Assembly: GCF_012927125.1 (NCBI RefSeq)
Contig: NZ_JABBFZ010000026.1
Span: 21,311 to 85,310 of the forward strand
Direction of reading: 5' to 3'
Length of the DNA stretch: 64,000 nucleotides
Source of the DNA: Paraburkholderia antibiotica
GTDB taxonomy: Bacteria > Pseudomonadota > Gammaproteobacteria > Burkholderiales > Burkholderiaceae
Shown here: positions 44,393 to 53,919 of the stretch, in pieces
How the letters are laid out: every line of letters starts with the position of its first letter
Position numbering within the stretch: position 1 is the first letter of the stretch
Notes under the pieces: model-generated
Databases searched by the model: none
What the model saw: only the letters and a program-made list of their open reading frames with translations
What the model was told of the DNA's origin: nothing
Program-made: the position numbers and the translations under genes

Positions 44393-45277
44393 TCACAACG
44401 ATTGCGCGGAGAACGTATCGCACTGGCGGATATCGCCGGTCGTCATGCCGCGCCGCAGCCAACGCTGACGCTGCTCGCTGGTGCCGTGCGTGAAAGCTTC
44501 GGGCACCACGCGTCCTTGCGCTTGCCGCTGCAGCCGGTCGTCGCCGATCGCGCCGGCGGCGTTAAGACCCTGCTCGAAGTCGCCCGGCTCCATCAGCTTG
44601 GTATTCAACTGCTGCGCAACCGCCGCCCATACGCCCGCGAGGCAATCCGCCTGCAATTCGAGGCGCACGGACAACGCATTGGCCTGCGCCTGCGACATGC
44701 GCGCCCGCGCGGCGTCGAACTTGTCGGAGATTCCGATGACGTTCTGTACGTGATGCCCGACCTCGTGCGCGATCACATACGCCTGCGCGAAGTCGCCGCT
44801 CGCGCCGAAGCGGTCCCGCAATTCGCGGTAGAACGACAGGTCGATATACACCGTGCGATCGGACGGGCAGTAGAACGGGCCCATCGCGGACTGGCCGGTG
44901 CCGCATGCGGTCGGCGTGGCGTCGGTAAAAAGCACGAGCTTGGGCGCCGGATAGTCCTGATTGAACTGGGTGCGGAAGATGTGTTGCCAGGTGCGTTCGG
45001 TGTTGCCGAGCACGCGACGCACGAAGTGGCTGCCGGCATCTTCGACGGGCTGGGCATTGCCCTGCACCGGCGCCTGCGCCTGGCTTTGCGGCGCGCTGCC
45101 TTGCAGCACCTGCGCGCCGTTGATGATCGTCATCGGATTGATACCGAAGAAATACGATGCGGCCAACGCGATGACAATCGTCCCGATACCGATGCCACCG
45201 CCCACCCGCATTCTGCCGCCTCCCCCGCCTCGGCGGTCTTCCACATTCTGGCTTTCTGCTTCGTCATCGAGGCGCAT
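44393..45277 (-). CDS. Neutral zinc metallopeptidase, YpfJ family
   Basis: A 294-residue membrane-anchored putative metallopeptidase. An N-terminal polar/Gly-rich segment precedes one helix (GIGIGTIVIALAASYFFGI). The periplasmic domain shows PAPKLVLFTDATPTACGTGQ, FYCPSDRTVYIDLSFY, and the zinc site HEVGHHVQNVIG with the Glu-containing ELQADCLAGVWA as third ligand. The start has GGAG eight bases upstream. Family members are widespread and of uncertain substrate. No operon partner is evident. Confidence 0.92.
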   Translation of the reverse strand: MRLDDEAESQNVEDRRGGGGGRMRVGGGIGIGTIVIALAASYFFGINPMTIINGAQVLQGSAPQSQAQAPVQGNAQPVEDAGSHFVRRVLGNTERTWQHIFRTQFNQDYPAPKLVLFTDATPTACGTGQSAMGPFYCPSDRTVYIDLSFYRELRDRFGASGDFAQAYVIAHEVGHHVQNVIGISDKFDAARARMSQAQANALSVRLELQADCLAGVWAAVAQQLNTKLMEPGDFEQGLNAAGAIGDDRLQRQAQGRVVPEAFTHGTSEQRQRWLRRGMTTGDIRQCDTFSAQSL

Positions 45278-45550
45278 GTCGTTTCTCCGTGTTTCTCCGT
45301 TATCGGCCGCGACATGGTGCGACGCGATAGGGTTTGAGGTGGTGAGTTGTCGAGCAGTTTATATGCAGGCGTGGCGGTTGGAACAGGGGTGTTAAGTTCA
45401 TCTGAAGCATCGCTAACAATGTGGCGCGGCGCGGGCTTGTCTAACCGGTCGCGGTATTCATCGCGGCAATCAACGAACCGACCGGCCGTTCATCGTCCGG
45501 GCGAGCGTGTTAATGTCCTGGGCACGATAACCCTGTATGAGAGACACGGA

Positions 45551-45688
45551 ATGGGAAGGTGGCTGGCAATCGGTATCGCTGTCGGCACTGCGGTGGGTGC
45601 AGCGACTGAAAACATGGGTCTGTGGTTGAGTCTGGGAGCGGCAATAGGCGGTGCAATTGGAGCAGGCGCGAAAAAGCCGCGTCGATAG
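45551..45688 (+). CDS. Small glycine-zipper membrane peptide
   Basis: A 45-residue peptide with two small hydrophobic segments rich in Gly and Ala (WLAIGIAVGTAVGAA and LWLSLGAAIGGAIGAGA) and a basic KKPRR tail, resembling a glycine-zipper membrane protein. The ATG at 45551 is in the frame of a longer open stretch whose upstream part is implausible. No strong ribosome site is seen. A strong terminator follows at 45804. The composition supports a real gene, but no family was recognised. Confidence 0.55.
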   Translation: MGRWLAIGIAVGTAVGAATENMGLWLSLGAAIGGAIGAGAKKPRR

Positions 45689-45803
45689 TCATGCAGCAAT
45701 GACATGACTGTTCAATGTCCGCGACCAGGCGCGATGCAAGTCGCGTCAGGATCAGCAACCGCCTGACATGGTGCTGCGCAGCGGCGCTTCCGAACACCAC
45801 ACC

Positions 45804-45838
45804 AAACAGAACGCCCGGTTTCCCGGGCGTTCTGTTTT
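45804..45838. terminator. Bidirectional hairpin terminator
   Basis: A perfect 15-bp stem (AAACAGAACGCCCGG and its complement, 45804-45818 with 45823-45837) with loop TTTC is followed by TTTT on the plus strand and flanked by A residues on the other side. It lies between the small plus-strand gene and the convergent aldo/keto reductase gene, so it can serve both. Confidence 0.9.
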
Positions 45839-45902
45839 CCAATAGCAGCCAGCTTTCTCACAATCTGCGCCGCTACATCTCAGCACTGCACAGCGGCATC
45901 AT

Positions 45903-46928
45903 TCAAACCGCCTTCGGATTGCGCTCCTCAAACCCTTCCTGATGCCAGTACGGATACGCGGGCCGCGTCGCGCTCGCGGCATCGAGCGTCGCGACCTGTT
46001 CCGGCGTCAGATTCCAGCCGACCGCGCCGAGGTTCTGCCGCAACTGCTCCTCATTGCGCGCGCCGATCAGCACCGTCGACACCGTCGGGCGTTGCAGCAG
46101 CCAGTTCAACGCGATCTGCGGCACGGTCTTGCCGGTTTCGGCGGCGACTTCGTCGAGCGCGTCGAGCACGCGGAACAGATACTCGTCGGGCACTGGCGGA
46201 CCCATGTCGGCGGTCTTGTGCAGACGGCTCGTTTGCGGCAGCGGCTGGCCGCGCTTGAGCTTGCCGGTCAGGCGCCCCCAACCGAGCGGACTCCACACCA
46301 CCGCGCCGACGCCCTGATCGACGCCGAGCGGCATCAGCTCCCATTCGTAATCGCGGCCGACCAGCGAGTAGTAAGTCTGATTCGCGACGTAGCGCGGATA
46401 GCCGTAGCGGTCCGCGACGTCGAGCGACTTCATCAGATGCCAGCCGGAAAAATTCGACACGCCGATATAGCGGATCTTGCCCGCGCGCACGAGGTCGTCG
46501 AGCGTCGACAGCACTTCCGCGACGGGCGTTTTCGCATCGAAGCCGTGCAACTGGAACAGATCGATGTAATCGGTTTGCAGACGCTTGAGCGCCGCGTCGA
46601 CCGACTGGATCAGATGGAAGCGCGACGAGCCGACGTTGTTCGGTCCGTCGTCGAAGCGGAAGGTCGCCTTGGTCGAGATGATCGCCTGATCGCGCTTGCC
46701 CTTCAGCGCCTCGCCGAGCACCGACTCGGACGCGCCGCGCGAATAGATGTCGGCGGTGTCGAACATCGTGACGCCCGCGTCCAGACAGATGTCGATCAGA
46801 CGCCGCGCCTCGGCGACGTCGGTCTCACCCCACGCCTGAAAAAACTCGCCCTTGCCGCCGAACGTACCCGTGCCGAAACTCAGCACCGGCACCTTGAAAC
46901 CCGATGCACCCAGATGTCTGTATTCCAT
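45903..46928 (-). CDS. Aldo/keto reductase
   Basis: NADPH-dependent aldo/keto reductase of 341 residues. Catalytic tetrad positions are visible: Asp and Tyr in FDTADIYSRGASE, Lys in IISTKATF and His in DLFQLHGFD. The cofactor-binding C-terminal region contains WSPLGWGRLTGKLKRG and VLIGARNEEQLRQNLGA. It is a typical member of the large group of uncharacterised reductases (YajO/GroAKR-like). It stands alone; substrate unknown. Confidence 0.93.
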   Translation of the reverse strand: MEYRHLGASGFKVPVLSFGTGTFGGKGEFFQAWGETDVAEARRLIDICLDAGVTMFDTADIYSRGASESVLGEALKGKRDQAIISTKATFRFDDGPNNVGSSRFHLIQSVDAALKRLQTDYIDLFQLHGFDAKTPVAEVLSTLDDLVRAGKIRYIGVSNFSGWHLMKSLDVADRYGYPRYVANQTYYSLVGRDYEWELMPLGVDQGVGAVVWSPLGWGRLTGKLKRGQPLPQTSRLHKTADMGPPVPDEYLFRVLDALDEVAAETGKTVPQIALNWLLQRPTVSTVLIGARNEEQLRQNLGAVGWNLTPEQVATLDAASATRPAYPYWHQEGFEERNPKAV

Positions 46929-47115
46929 TGAATAATCTCCGTGGCATTGCCGTCGATAAACGGACGTTCAGTCTACGCGCGTCCGGGAAAACGCGTCGGC
47001 GGGAAGGTGCGATTCGGGCGGGATTTGGGCGGGGGTGAGCGAGGTGGAGGGTTGTTGCGATGCGGTTCAGGTATCGCGTCAACTTCGCCAAGCCTTCGAC
47101 GCAGACGCCTTTGCT

Positions 47116-47554
47116 TCATCGGTATTCGTCAATTTCCACCGTGCCGCCGATCGACTCAATCAGTGCGACGATGTCCGCGGGTACATCAGGCACGCGATCA
47201 CCGCTTTCATTCACCCAGTAGCAGAAGAATCGGACTTTGGCGCTGGCGCTTTCCAGACGCGCCTTCAGGTCTGGACGTGGCAGCGCCAGCAACTGGACGA
47301 GGTAACGCAGATGCGGTTCCAGATGATCGCTGCGTACCGCATTTTCACTGTTGATGGACCACACGCCAGTGCGCCTCGTTAGTTGGCGATTTTGTCCGGT
47401 CGGGTCGTTGATCGGATATCCCCTGGTAACCGCGATATGAGGGCGATATGAGGGCGATATGGGGCGAAACACCGAAATAATTTGTCCAGTATGCGGGCTG
47501 GATCGTGTCGCCTGCGATTGCGAACGAAGCGAATGCTAATGGGTGCTGTGTCAA
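47116..47554 (-). pseudogene. DUF4279-type protein, frameshifted by an 11-bp repeat array
   Basis: Two minus-strand frames together make one DUF4279-like protein. The first starts at a TTG (47554) with GGAG nine bases upstream and reads HPLAFASFAIAGDTIQP then YWTNYFGVSPHIA. The second continues with VTRGYPINDPTGQN, GVWSINSENAV and RFFCYWVNESGDRVPDV to the stop at 47116. They join exactly if the 22 bases formed by two copies of CCCTCATATCG (47433-47454, minus strand) are removed. These add to a near-identical sequence at 47455-47464. The array thus breaks the frame by one base; a further copy would restore it. The function of the family is unknown. Confidence 0.75.
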
Positions 47555-47600
47555 AGAGCGCGTCTCCGAAGCCGATCGCGAATTATGTCAACGAACGACA

Positions 47601-47897
47601 TCAATCGCCCGAAGGTAGGGACGGGTTCCAGTCCATCGGCGCTTCCGTCGTAATTTGAAGCCGCTCACGTAGCTGGGGATTGGAAAATCCCTGCAATAGC
47701 ATCAGCATGCCGCCAAGTTTGCGGGCATCTTCGTCCGTCAATGATTTTTCCGAGTGCTCTGGCGCATCGGGCGGAATGGTGACAGCCGTCGCCCGGTCAA
47801 TGACCGCCTGAACACGTGAGCGCACTACCGTGCACATCTTCAGTTGTTGCGTGTCTTCATCATAAAAAACGATGCTGGCTCGTGGAGGCTTCGTCAT
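47601..47897 (-). CDS. Hypothetical protein
   Basis: A 98-residue soluble protein: MTKPPRASIVFYDEDTQQLK at the start, a helical middle and end (SLTDEDARKLGGMLMLLQGF, LRERLQITTEAPMDW). No family was recognised. Its ATG lies just after the stop of the preceding frame at 47899 and 46 bases before the DUF4279-type gene, all in one orientation, so the three belong to one small operon. Its GC content is lower than that of flanking genes. Confidence 0.65.
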   Translation of the reverse strand: MTKPPRASIVFYDEDTQQLKMCTVVRSRVQAVIDRATAVTIPPDAPEHSEKSLTDEDARKLGGMLMLLQGFSNPQLRERLQITTEAPMDWNPSLPSGD

Positions 47898-47898
47898 A

Positions 47899-48376
47899 TC
47901 AGTATCCTCTGCATTGCTGGAATGTCTCAAATGCGCGCTGTGTGCACAGCGAGTAAGTGCGGGAGTCTGCATACAGCGCACGCGCGACCTGGCACTGCTC
48001 CATATCCACTTCATAGCCAGCGTAGCATTCAGCCTCGTCTGCCTCGCTAACGCCGCGTGCTGCCAGATCCTGCGCGTCACCGAGCGGCGCACTCTCTATG
48101 TACTCGAACGATTGCGCATCACCAGGCGGCGTCGACACTGGTGTGGCGATAGTCCCATCAGGCAGCACGTCGCCGGGACGCGCGAACCAGCGCGCCGCGC
48201 AAGAACTGGAGCAGCCGCGCCAACTGACGGCTATCGCGGGTCAGGTCCGATGAGCTTGCCGAAGTAATAAGCTGGCGTCCGGAGCGCGCCTCTTCGCTTA
48301 ACGGATTCCCGCGATATTCCTGCCTCGTGTAGAACGTGCAGTTCCGGTTGGTGCCAACCTTGAAATCAATCGCCAT
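47899..48376 (-). pseudogene. Hypothetical gene, probably split by a frameshift
   Basis: Frame 1 starts at ATG 48376 (MAIDFKVGTNRNCTFYTRQE), runs through LARLLQFLRGALV and then turns into Arg-rich nonsense. Frame 2 enters with WFARPGDVLPDGTIATPVST and runs to the stop at 47899, ending CTQRAFETFQQCRGY. The two meet around 48190-48200, where LRGALV of frame 1 and WFARPGD of frame 2 overlap in different frames, so a small deletion or insertion there is the likely cause. Frame 2 has several Cys (ECYAGY, EQCQVA, SLCTQ, QQCRGY). Family not recognised. An alternative is two separate overlapping small genes, the second starting at GTG 48168. Confidence 0.5.
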
Positions 48377-48753
48377 TTGCTGCCCTGTGCTGGTCGGATC
48401 AGCCGATATACGTATCACGGCATATCACGGGCCGCATCGCGCTCTGCAGAAGAACGCATCCCCAAATCGGGTCGCGAATGTCGCAGGTTCCGCTGACAGC
48501 GGGTCGGAGCACGCATCGAGCGACGCGTGATGAACCCCGGCAACATCATGGAAGACTGTCAACAAAGGGACTTGAACGGTATGAAAGGGAGAAGCCGGCA
48601 GCGTGAGAAGCGAAACATCAGCCGTGCATCGAATGCGTCAAGCCATGCCTGACGCATTCGATGCGAATCAAACTCGACGACAGGCCCCGCTCCCATGCAG
48701 CGAAGATCCGTGCGGCCATATGAGGCCCGCCATCGCTCCCCTTCAACGTTGGC
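48377..48753. other. Intergenic region
   Basis: About 375 bases between the small operon start and the end of the TPR gene. It holds the promoter of the small operon on the minus strand. No gene, repeat or terminator was recognised; open frames here are short and lack ribosome sites. Confidence 0.4.
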
Positions 48754-50541
48754 CTACACATCCCGCACAGACAACGCACTCAACGCCTCCCGCACGTCCC
48801 CCAACACGCTGTCCCAATCACCAAGCGCCGGCTGCCGGAACAGCCGCGCACTCGGATACCACGGCGTGTCGCTGCGTTCGAGCAGCCAGCGCCAGCAGGT
48901 ATCGAAGCGGTTCAGGATCCAGACCGGCCTGTCGAGCGCGCCGGCCAGATGCGCGGTGGACGTATCGACTGAAATCACCAGATCGAGATTGGCAACAAGC
49001 GCGGCAGTGTCGGCGAAGTCGTGCAGCAGGTCGGTGTAATCGGCGACGCGCTCGCGGAATGTGCTGTCTGCCAGTTGCGTCGAAGCCGCGCCCTTTTGCA
49101 CGCTGAAAAAGCGCACGTTCGGCACATCGAGAAGCGGGGCGAAACACTCGAAGGCGAGCGAGCGACGCGCGTCGATCTTGCGCAGCTCGGCGATGTGCGC
49201 GCGGTTTTCGCCGGCCCATACGAGACCGACTTTCAGCGGCCCTCCCGCCCGGGACTTTGCGTTTGCCGTTGCCTCAGCGTTGGCATCTTCGCCTGCATCT
49301 TCACTCGCCTCTTCGCTCGCATCGCATTCGATCCGCTCACCCCACTCCGCCACGGCCTCAGCATCCGCAAACAGATAAGGCGTCTGCGCCGGAATACTCG
49401 TCTCGTTCGTCCCGAACGCGAGCGGCAAGCTCAGCAACGGACAATGACAATCGAACGACGGCAACGGCTGCCCTGCTTCGATCAACTGATCGACACCATC
49501 GAGCGTCGACAGCAGTCGCATCAATGCGCGCGGCACTTCGAGCACGACCTTCGCGCCAAGCTTCGCAACGAGCGGCGCATAGCGGCAAAACTGCAGCGTG
49601 TCACCAAGGCCCTGCTCCGCATGCAACAGGATCGTCTTGCCGTCGAGCGAAAAATCGCCGCGCCATAGCGGCTGCGCGAATTCGCGCTTGCCGGCACGGA
49701 TGCGGTTGCGCTCCCAGCGCCATTCGTACTCGCGCCAGCCGGCCTCGAAGCGTCCCATCTGCAACAGACACAGCGCCTGATTCCAGTGCGCTTCCGCCGA
49801 CTCGGGATGCAACGCCAGTGCCCGTTCGTAGCTCGACAGCGCCTCTTCGCGTCGATCGAGATCGACCTGCGCGAGTCCGAGGTTATTCCATGCATCGACG
49901 AACCCAGGCGCGAGTTCCAGCGCGCGTCGATAGCAGCGCTCCGCTTCCAGCGGCTCATTCAGATCGCCGAGCGCATTGCCGCGATTGCTCCACGCATCGG
50001 GATAATTCGGCTGCAACGCGAGCGCCTGGTCGCAGCTATCGAGCGTATCCGCGTAACGGCCAAGATCGCGCAACACGCACGCGCGATTATTCCAGGCCGC
50101 CGCGAATTCCGGCGCGAGCGCCAATGCGCGCTCGAAGCTCGCGAGTGCATCGAGCGGACGGTTCAGCGCGGCCTGCGCATTGCCACGATTGTTCAACGCG
50201 TCGGCGAATTTCGGCTGCATCGCGAGCGCGCGATCGGCACTGGCGAGCGCCTCGTCGGGGCGCTGCAATGCGTTCAATGCATAAGCCAGATTCGAATGCA
50301 CGGCCGGCTGTTTCGCATTGACCGCCAGCGCTTTCTTCAATAGCTCCATGCCTTCCTGCACGCGGCCGGTCTGCAACGCGAGCTCGCCGAGCAAGCGCAA
50401 CGCGTCCGCATGTTTGGGCTTGAGTTCGAGAATCTCGCGATAGAGCTCTTCTGCTTCGACCCATGCGCCATTCTGCTGAAGCGCGACGGCATGTCGAAAC
50501 AGACGGTCCAACTGTTGCGGCAGATTGCCGGGCTTGTTCAT
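48754..50541 (-). CDS. TPR protein with glycosyltransferase-9/OGT-like C-terminal domain
   Basis: A 595-residue cytosolic protein. Residues about 10-280 are eight or so tetratricopeptide repeats (AEELYREILELKPKHADALRLLGE, ALNNRGNAQAALNRPLDALASFERAL, DAWNNLGLAQVDLDRREEALSSY). Residues about 290-585 resemble a GT-B type transferase domain common in Burkholderia TPR proteins (GKTILLHAEQGLGDTLQFCRYAP, KVGLVWAGENRAH, FSVQKGAASTQL, DLVISVDTSTAHLAGAL and WRWLLERSDTPWYPSARLFRQ). An Asp/Glu-rich insert (ECDASEEASEDAGED) splits the second domain. The start MNKPGNLPQQL at 50541 is chosen over a 17-residue extension. It may glycosylate a surface protein or polysaccharide; the target is unknown. Confidence 0.88.
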   Translation of the reverse strand: MNKPGNLPQQLDRLFRHAVALQQNGAWVEAEELYREILELKPKHADALRLLGELALQTGRVQEGMELLKKALAVNAKQPAVHSNLAYALNALQRPDEALASADRALAMQPKFADALNNRGNAQAALNRPLDALASFERALALAPEFAAAWNNRACVLRDLGRYADTLDSCDQALALQPNYPDAWSNRGNALGDLNEPLEAERCYRRALELAPGFVDAWNNLGLAQVDLDRREEALSSYERALALHPESAEAHWNQALCLLQMGRFEAGWREYEWRWERNRIRAGKREFAQPLWRGDFSLDGKTILLHAEQGLGDTLQFCRYAPLVAKLGAKVVLEVPRALMRLLSTLDGVDQLIEAGQPLPSFDCHCPLLSLPLAFGTNETSIPAQTPYLFADAEAVAEWGERIECDASEEASEDAGEDANAEATANAKSRAGGPLKVGLVWAGENRAHIAELRKIDARRSLAFECFAPLLDVPNVRFFSVQKGAASTQLADSTFRERVADYTDLLHDFADTAALVANLDLVISVDTSTAHLAGALDRPVWILNRFDTCWRWLLERSDTPWYPSARLFRQPALGDWDSVLGDVREALSALSVRDV

Positions 50542-50795
50542 GCGGGATGTCAATGGAAGGCGGGAACGATCGTCGGGACAGCCGCGCCGCACATGCGCAT
50601 AAGGAGCGCACTAGATCCAATACATGCAAGACGTGCGGGCGACCGGAACAGGCGTTCGATTATCGCCGAAAAGGCCACCCGCGAACGAGCGCTGTTGCGC
50701 GAAGAGAATCGCGCGCGGTGTGTCGAGTCGATAAGTACTCACCACGCAACCGGAATGACCCGCATCACCCCGGCGCGTAGCGAACCTAACCCCGC

Positions 50796-51371
50796 TTACT
50801 GCGCGGCGACAGCCAGATGCTTGCGCTTCGCGAGATCCTGCGCCATCGCGTAGTGCTGCTGGATCGTCGGCAATGCCTTCTTCGCCGCATCCTTCAACTG
50901 CTCGTCGCGACCCGATGCGATTTCAGCCTGGAATGCGGACAGCGCTTTCTGTTCGCCGGCGAGCGCGACCTGCTCGATATAGGTCTTGTCGAAGTCCGCG
51001 CCACGCAGATTGTTGATGCTCGCGAGCACGGCCGCGTCGGGGTCGTTCTTCGGCACGTCGACACCACGCTGGCTGGCCGCGCGCAATGCGTCGGTGATCT
51101 TCGCGTCGTCGTTCGACACGCGTTCGGCAAACGCCTTCAGGTCGCGATCGGTGGAACGTGCGCTCGCGATACGCGCGGCATCGCGCTGCGTCGCGACCGC
51201 CTGGGTGCCGGCGGCGATGAAGGTCTGATCGGCCGCATGCAGACGAACCGGATCGGTGGAAGCAGCGGGAGCGGCAGTTTGCGCGCTGGCCACCGAAGCG
51301 ACCGTTAGCAGTCCGCAAACGCTTGCGGCGGCGGCGATTCTGGCGAGGGGGACGGAAGACAGGCGGATCAT
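50796..51371 (-). CDS. DUF4142 periplasmic protein
   Basis: Exported protein of 191 residues: signal peptide IRLSSVPLARIAAAASVCGLLTVASVASAQ, then a four-helix DUF4142 (ferritin-like fold) domain with ADQTFIAAGTQAVATQRDAARIA, DLKAFAERVSNDDAKI and AFQAEIASGRDEQLKDAAKKALPTIQQHYAMAQ. The ATG at 51371 has AAGGAG upstream; the frame stays open to 51626 without support. Family members are common in soil proteobacteria, with no established activity. Confidence 0.88.
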   Translation of the reverse strand: MIRLSSVPLARIAAAASVCGLLTVASVASAQTAAPAASTDPVRLHAADQTFIAAGTQAVATQRDAARIASARSTDRDLKAFAERVSNDDAKITDALRAASQRGVDVPKNDPDAAVLASINNLRGADFDKTYIEQVALAGEQKALSAFQAEIASGRDEQLKDAAKKALPTIQQHYAMAQDLAKRKHLAVAAQ

Positions 51372-51785
51372 ACGTTCTCCTTGAGGTGGCAGCGAAACGA
51401 AGGACACGTGTGCGCCGCAAATAAAGCGCTGCGCGAAAGCTTGCAAGTGAATTGCAGGCGAGATTGCAGGCGGCTTGCGAATGAAACCGGGGCGCCACGC
51501 TTTTATCGCTGCCGATTCTAGAAGCGACCTGTCGCGGCAGGTGAAACGCTGCTGTCGCTTCTGTAACCTTAGGTAACCTTCATAGGAAAGCGCTGCATTT
51601 GCAGGCTTTGCTGTGCATGCGTGCAAACCATGAGTGCCGCGCGAAATCGCTGCCAGACGCTGAATTTTTCGCTAGCGCCGCCGATAACCCGGAGACAAGC
51701 CACGCGCCAGGGCGAATGAATGACCTGCATGGCGCACCCACGCACCGACACGCGATAAGCATCGCACCCCTGGAGAACGATTCCG

Positions 51786-52754
51786 ATGGCAGACAACACC
51801 GAGCGCAGCAACCTCACGAGCTCCAACAAGTTCGAATTGCTGCTATACCGCCTCGGCTGCGTGCCCGGCAGCGACGCGCATGAGCTGTACGGGATCAACG
51901 TGTTCAAGGTGCGCGAAATCTCGACGATGCCGCCGGTCACGCCGATCGCCGGTTCATCGCCATTCGTGATGGGCGCAGTCGACATTCGCGGCCAGATCAT
52001 TCCGGTGATCGATCTGCCGCGCCTGATGGGTTGCGAACCCACGCGCGGCCTGAACATCCTGCTCGTCACCGAGTTCGCGCGTTCGACCCAGGCCTTCGCG
52101 GTCGAGGAAGTCGACGACATCGTGCGGCTCGAATGGAATCAGGTGCTGTCGGCCGATGGCTCGGCGGGCGGCAAGCTCGTCACCAGCATCGCGCGCATCG
52201 ACGGCAATACCGGCGACTCGCGGCTCGCGCAGGTGATCGACGTCGAGCAGGTGTTGCGCGACGTGTTTCCGTCGCAGCATCCGAGCGTCGATCCGGCCTC
52301 GGTCGGCGAAGCGCTCGGCATCCGTCGCGGCGCGAAGATTCTCGCCGCCGACGACTCCGGCTTCGCGCGCAAGCTGATCGAGCAGGCGCTGACCGCGATC
52401 GGCGCGGACTTCATCATGACGAAGACCGGCGAGGAAGCGTGGACCACGCTGCAACAGGTCGCGCGCGACGCGCAGCAGAACGGCACGCGCGCGAAGGACA
52501 GCATCGCGCTGGTGCTCACCGATCTGGAGATGCCGGAGATGGACGGCTTCATGCTGACGCGTCAGATCAAGGCCGACGAACGCACGCGCGATATTCCGGT
52601 GATCATCCATTCGTCGCTGACGGGCGCGGCGAACGAGGCGCACGTGAAGAACGCGGGCGCGAACGGTTATGTCGCGAAGTTCGCGGCGGCCGAGTTGGCC
52701 AATGCGATCCGCAGTGCGCTGGGTGTCGCGCAGGTTAAGGCGGCGACTGCGTAG
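51786..52754 (+). CDS. cheV: CheV-type chemotaxis coupling protein (CheW + receiver)
   Basis: A 322-residue cytoplasmic chemotaxis protein. Residues about 15-165 are a CheW-like domain (FELLLYRLGC, YGINVFKVREISTMPPVTP, FVMGAVDIRGQIIPVIDL). Residues about 190-315 form a receiver domain (ILAADDSGFARKLIEQAL, phospho-acceptor Asp246 in LVLTDLEMPEMDGF, VIIHSSLTGAANEAHV, GYVAKF). It couples receptors to CheA and can be phosphorylated by it. The ATG at 51786 has GGAG upstream. It is not with a che operon here, but an MCP gene lies about 5 kb away. Confidence 0.93.
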   Translation: MADNTERSNLTSSNKFELLLYRLGCVPGSDAHELYGINVFKVREISTMPPVTPIAGSSPFVMGAVDIRGQIIPVIDLPRLMGCEPTRGLNILLVTEFARSTQAFAVEEVDDIVRLEWNQVLSADGSAGGKLVTSIARIDGNTGDSRLAQVIDVEQVLRDVFPSQHPSVDPASVGEALGIRRGAKILAADDSGFARKLIEQALTAIGADFIMTKTGEEAWTTLQQVARDAQQNGTRAKDSIALVLTDLEMPEMDGFMLTRQIKADERTRDIPVIIHSSLTGAANEAHVKNAGANGYVAKFAAAELANAIRSALGVAQVKAATA

Positions 52755-52812
52755 TTCGGCGAGCGCGGCGGCGTAGGTCAGCCGCCGCCCATCACTCGCG
52801 CCGCCCCACCCC

Positions 52813-53919
52813 TCAACGATGCGCGGCCAGTTCGATCGAAAAGTCCATCCGACCAATCTCGACGCCCATCGTATTGAGCCGCTTCGGCGCATGAAAACCG
52901 TCGAGCGTCGCGCGTTGTTCCGGCGTGCCCAGATCGAGCAACGCGAGCAGTTCGGCGGTCACCGCGTAGAGCGCGGCGAGGTTGCCGTCCTCGATTTTCA
53001 GCGCGATACCGAGTGCGCCCTTCGCGCCGAGCCGCGCGGTCTGCGTCGATGCGCGCACGCCGATCGCATAGCTGCCGTCCGCGCCGACCTTGCCGACCAG
53101 CGCGCCGTCGAACGCCTGCATCAGCAGCGTGCAGAAACGCCCTTCTCCGCCGACCAGTTCCGGATGCGACGTCATCGCGCGATAGATGCGCGCGAGCGCC
53201 GCCGTGCGCGTCGTCAGTGCCGATGCTTGCGCGTCCGCTTCGTCCTGTGCCGCCGCAAGCTTCGCGAACAGACGCGCAAGCCGATCGAGCGGAAAAGCCG
53301 GCGTCGGCAGATTGCAGCCGTCGATCGCCCATTGCACGCCGTCGTCGGGTAGATCGCACACGCTGGCGACCGTCTGCTTCACGCGCACCTGCAATGGATG
53401 CTCGGGCAGCTCATAACCGGCCAACGCCGCGCCGAGCGAACGCGCGCCGGCCAGCATGCCCGCGTGCTTGCCCGAGCAGTTGCTGCAGACGGCGGTCGGC
53501 GTAAAGCCGCGCCGGATCCAGTCGACGTACACCGCATCGGACAATGGCGGATGACCGCCGCAACGCATATCCGCCTCGCTTGCCTGCGCTTTCGCGAGCA
53601 TGCCGCGCGTGCGTTCGATATGGCGCGGCTCGCTGCTGTGCGACGCGCACATCAACGCGAGATCGGCATCGTCGAAACCATAGCGTTCGAGCGCGCCGGT
53701 TTCCAGCACCGCAAGCGCCTGCGCCGGCTTTGCGGCCGAGCGTGCGAGCGTCATGCGCGCGGGGTCGCCGAACGAATACAGCAAACGGCCATCCGCATCG
53801 ACGACCGCGACATGCGCGAGATGCGTGTTCTCGATCGAATCGCCGCGATAGATCGTCGCCGCGATCGGCGCGGCGAGCGCGCCGGGGCGTGCGCTGTGAT
53901 GCAGCTCGGGCTGGCTCAT
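52813..53919 (-). CDS. L-asparaginase II-type (thermolabile) asparaginase
   Basis: A 368-residue cytosolic amidohydrolase of the Rhizobium etli-type asparaginase family (PF06089), unrelated to EcAII. Conserved motifs are RSAAKPAQALAVLETGA, ALMCASHSSEPRHIE, MRCGGHPPLS, CSNCSGKHAGMLA with the catalytic Ser-Lys and Cys pair, DGCNLPTPAFPLDRLARLFA and a final MGVEIGRMDF. Cys residues in the GGHPPL-CSNC region match the zinc-binding signature. The start has AAGGAG upstream. It would hydrolyse Asn for nitrogen use. The LysR gene at 54083 lies upstream in the same orientation. Confidence 0.92.
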   Translation of the reverse strand: MSQPELHHSARPGALAAPIAATIYRGDSIENTHLAHVAVVDADGRLLYSFGDPARMTLARSAAKPAQALAVLETGALERYGFDDADLALMCASHSSEPRHIERTRGMLAKAQASEADMRCGGHPPLSDAVYVDWIRRGFTPTAVCSNCSGKHAGMLAGARSLGAALAGYELPEHPLQVRVKQTVASVCDLPDDGVQWAIDGCNLPTPAFPLDRLARLFAKLAAAQDEADAQASALTTRTAALARIYRAMTSHPELVGGEGRFCTLLMQAFDGALVGKVGADGSYAIGVRASTQTARLGAKGALGIALKIEDGNLAALYAVTAELLALLDLGTPEQRATLDGFHAPKRLNTMGVEIGRMDFSIELAAHR

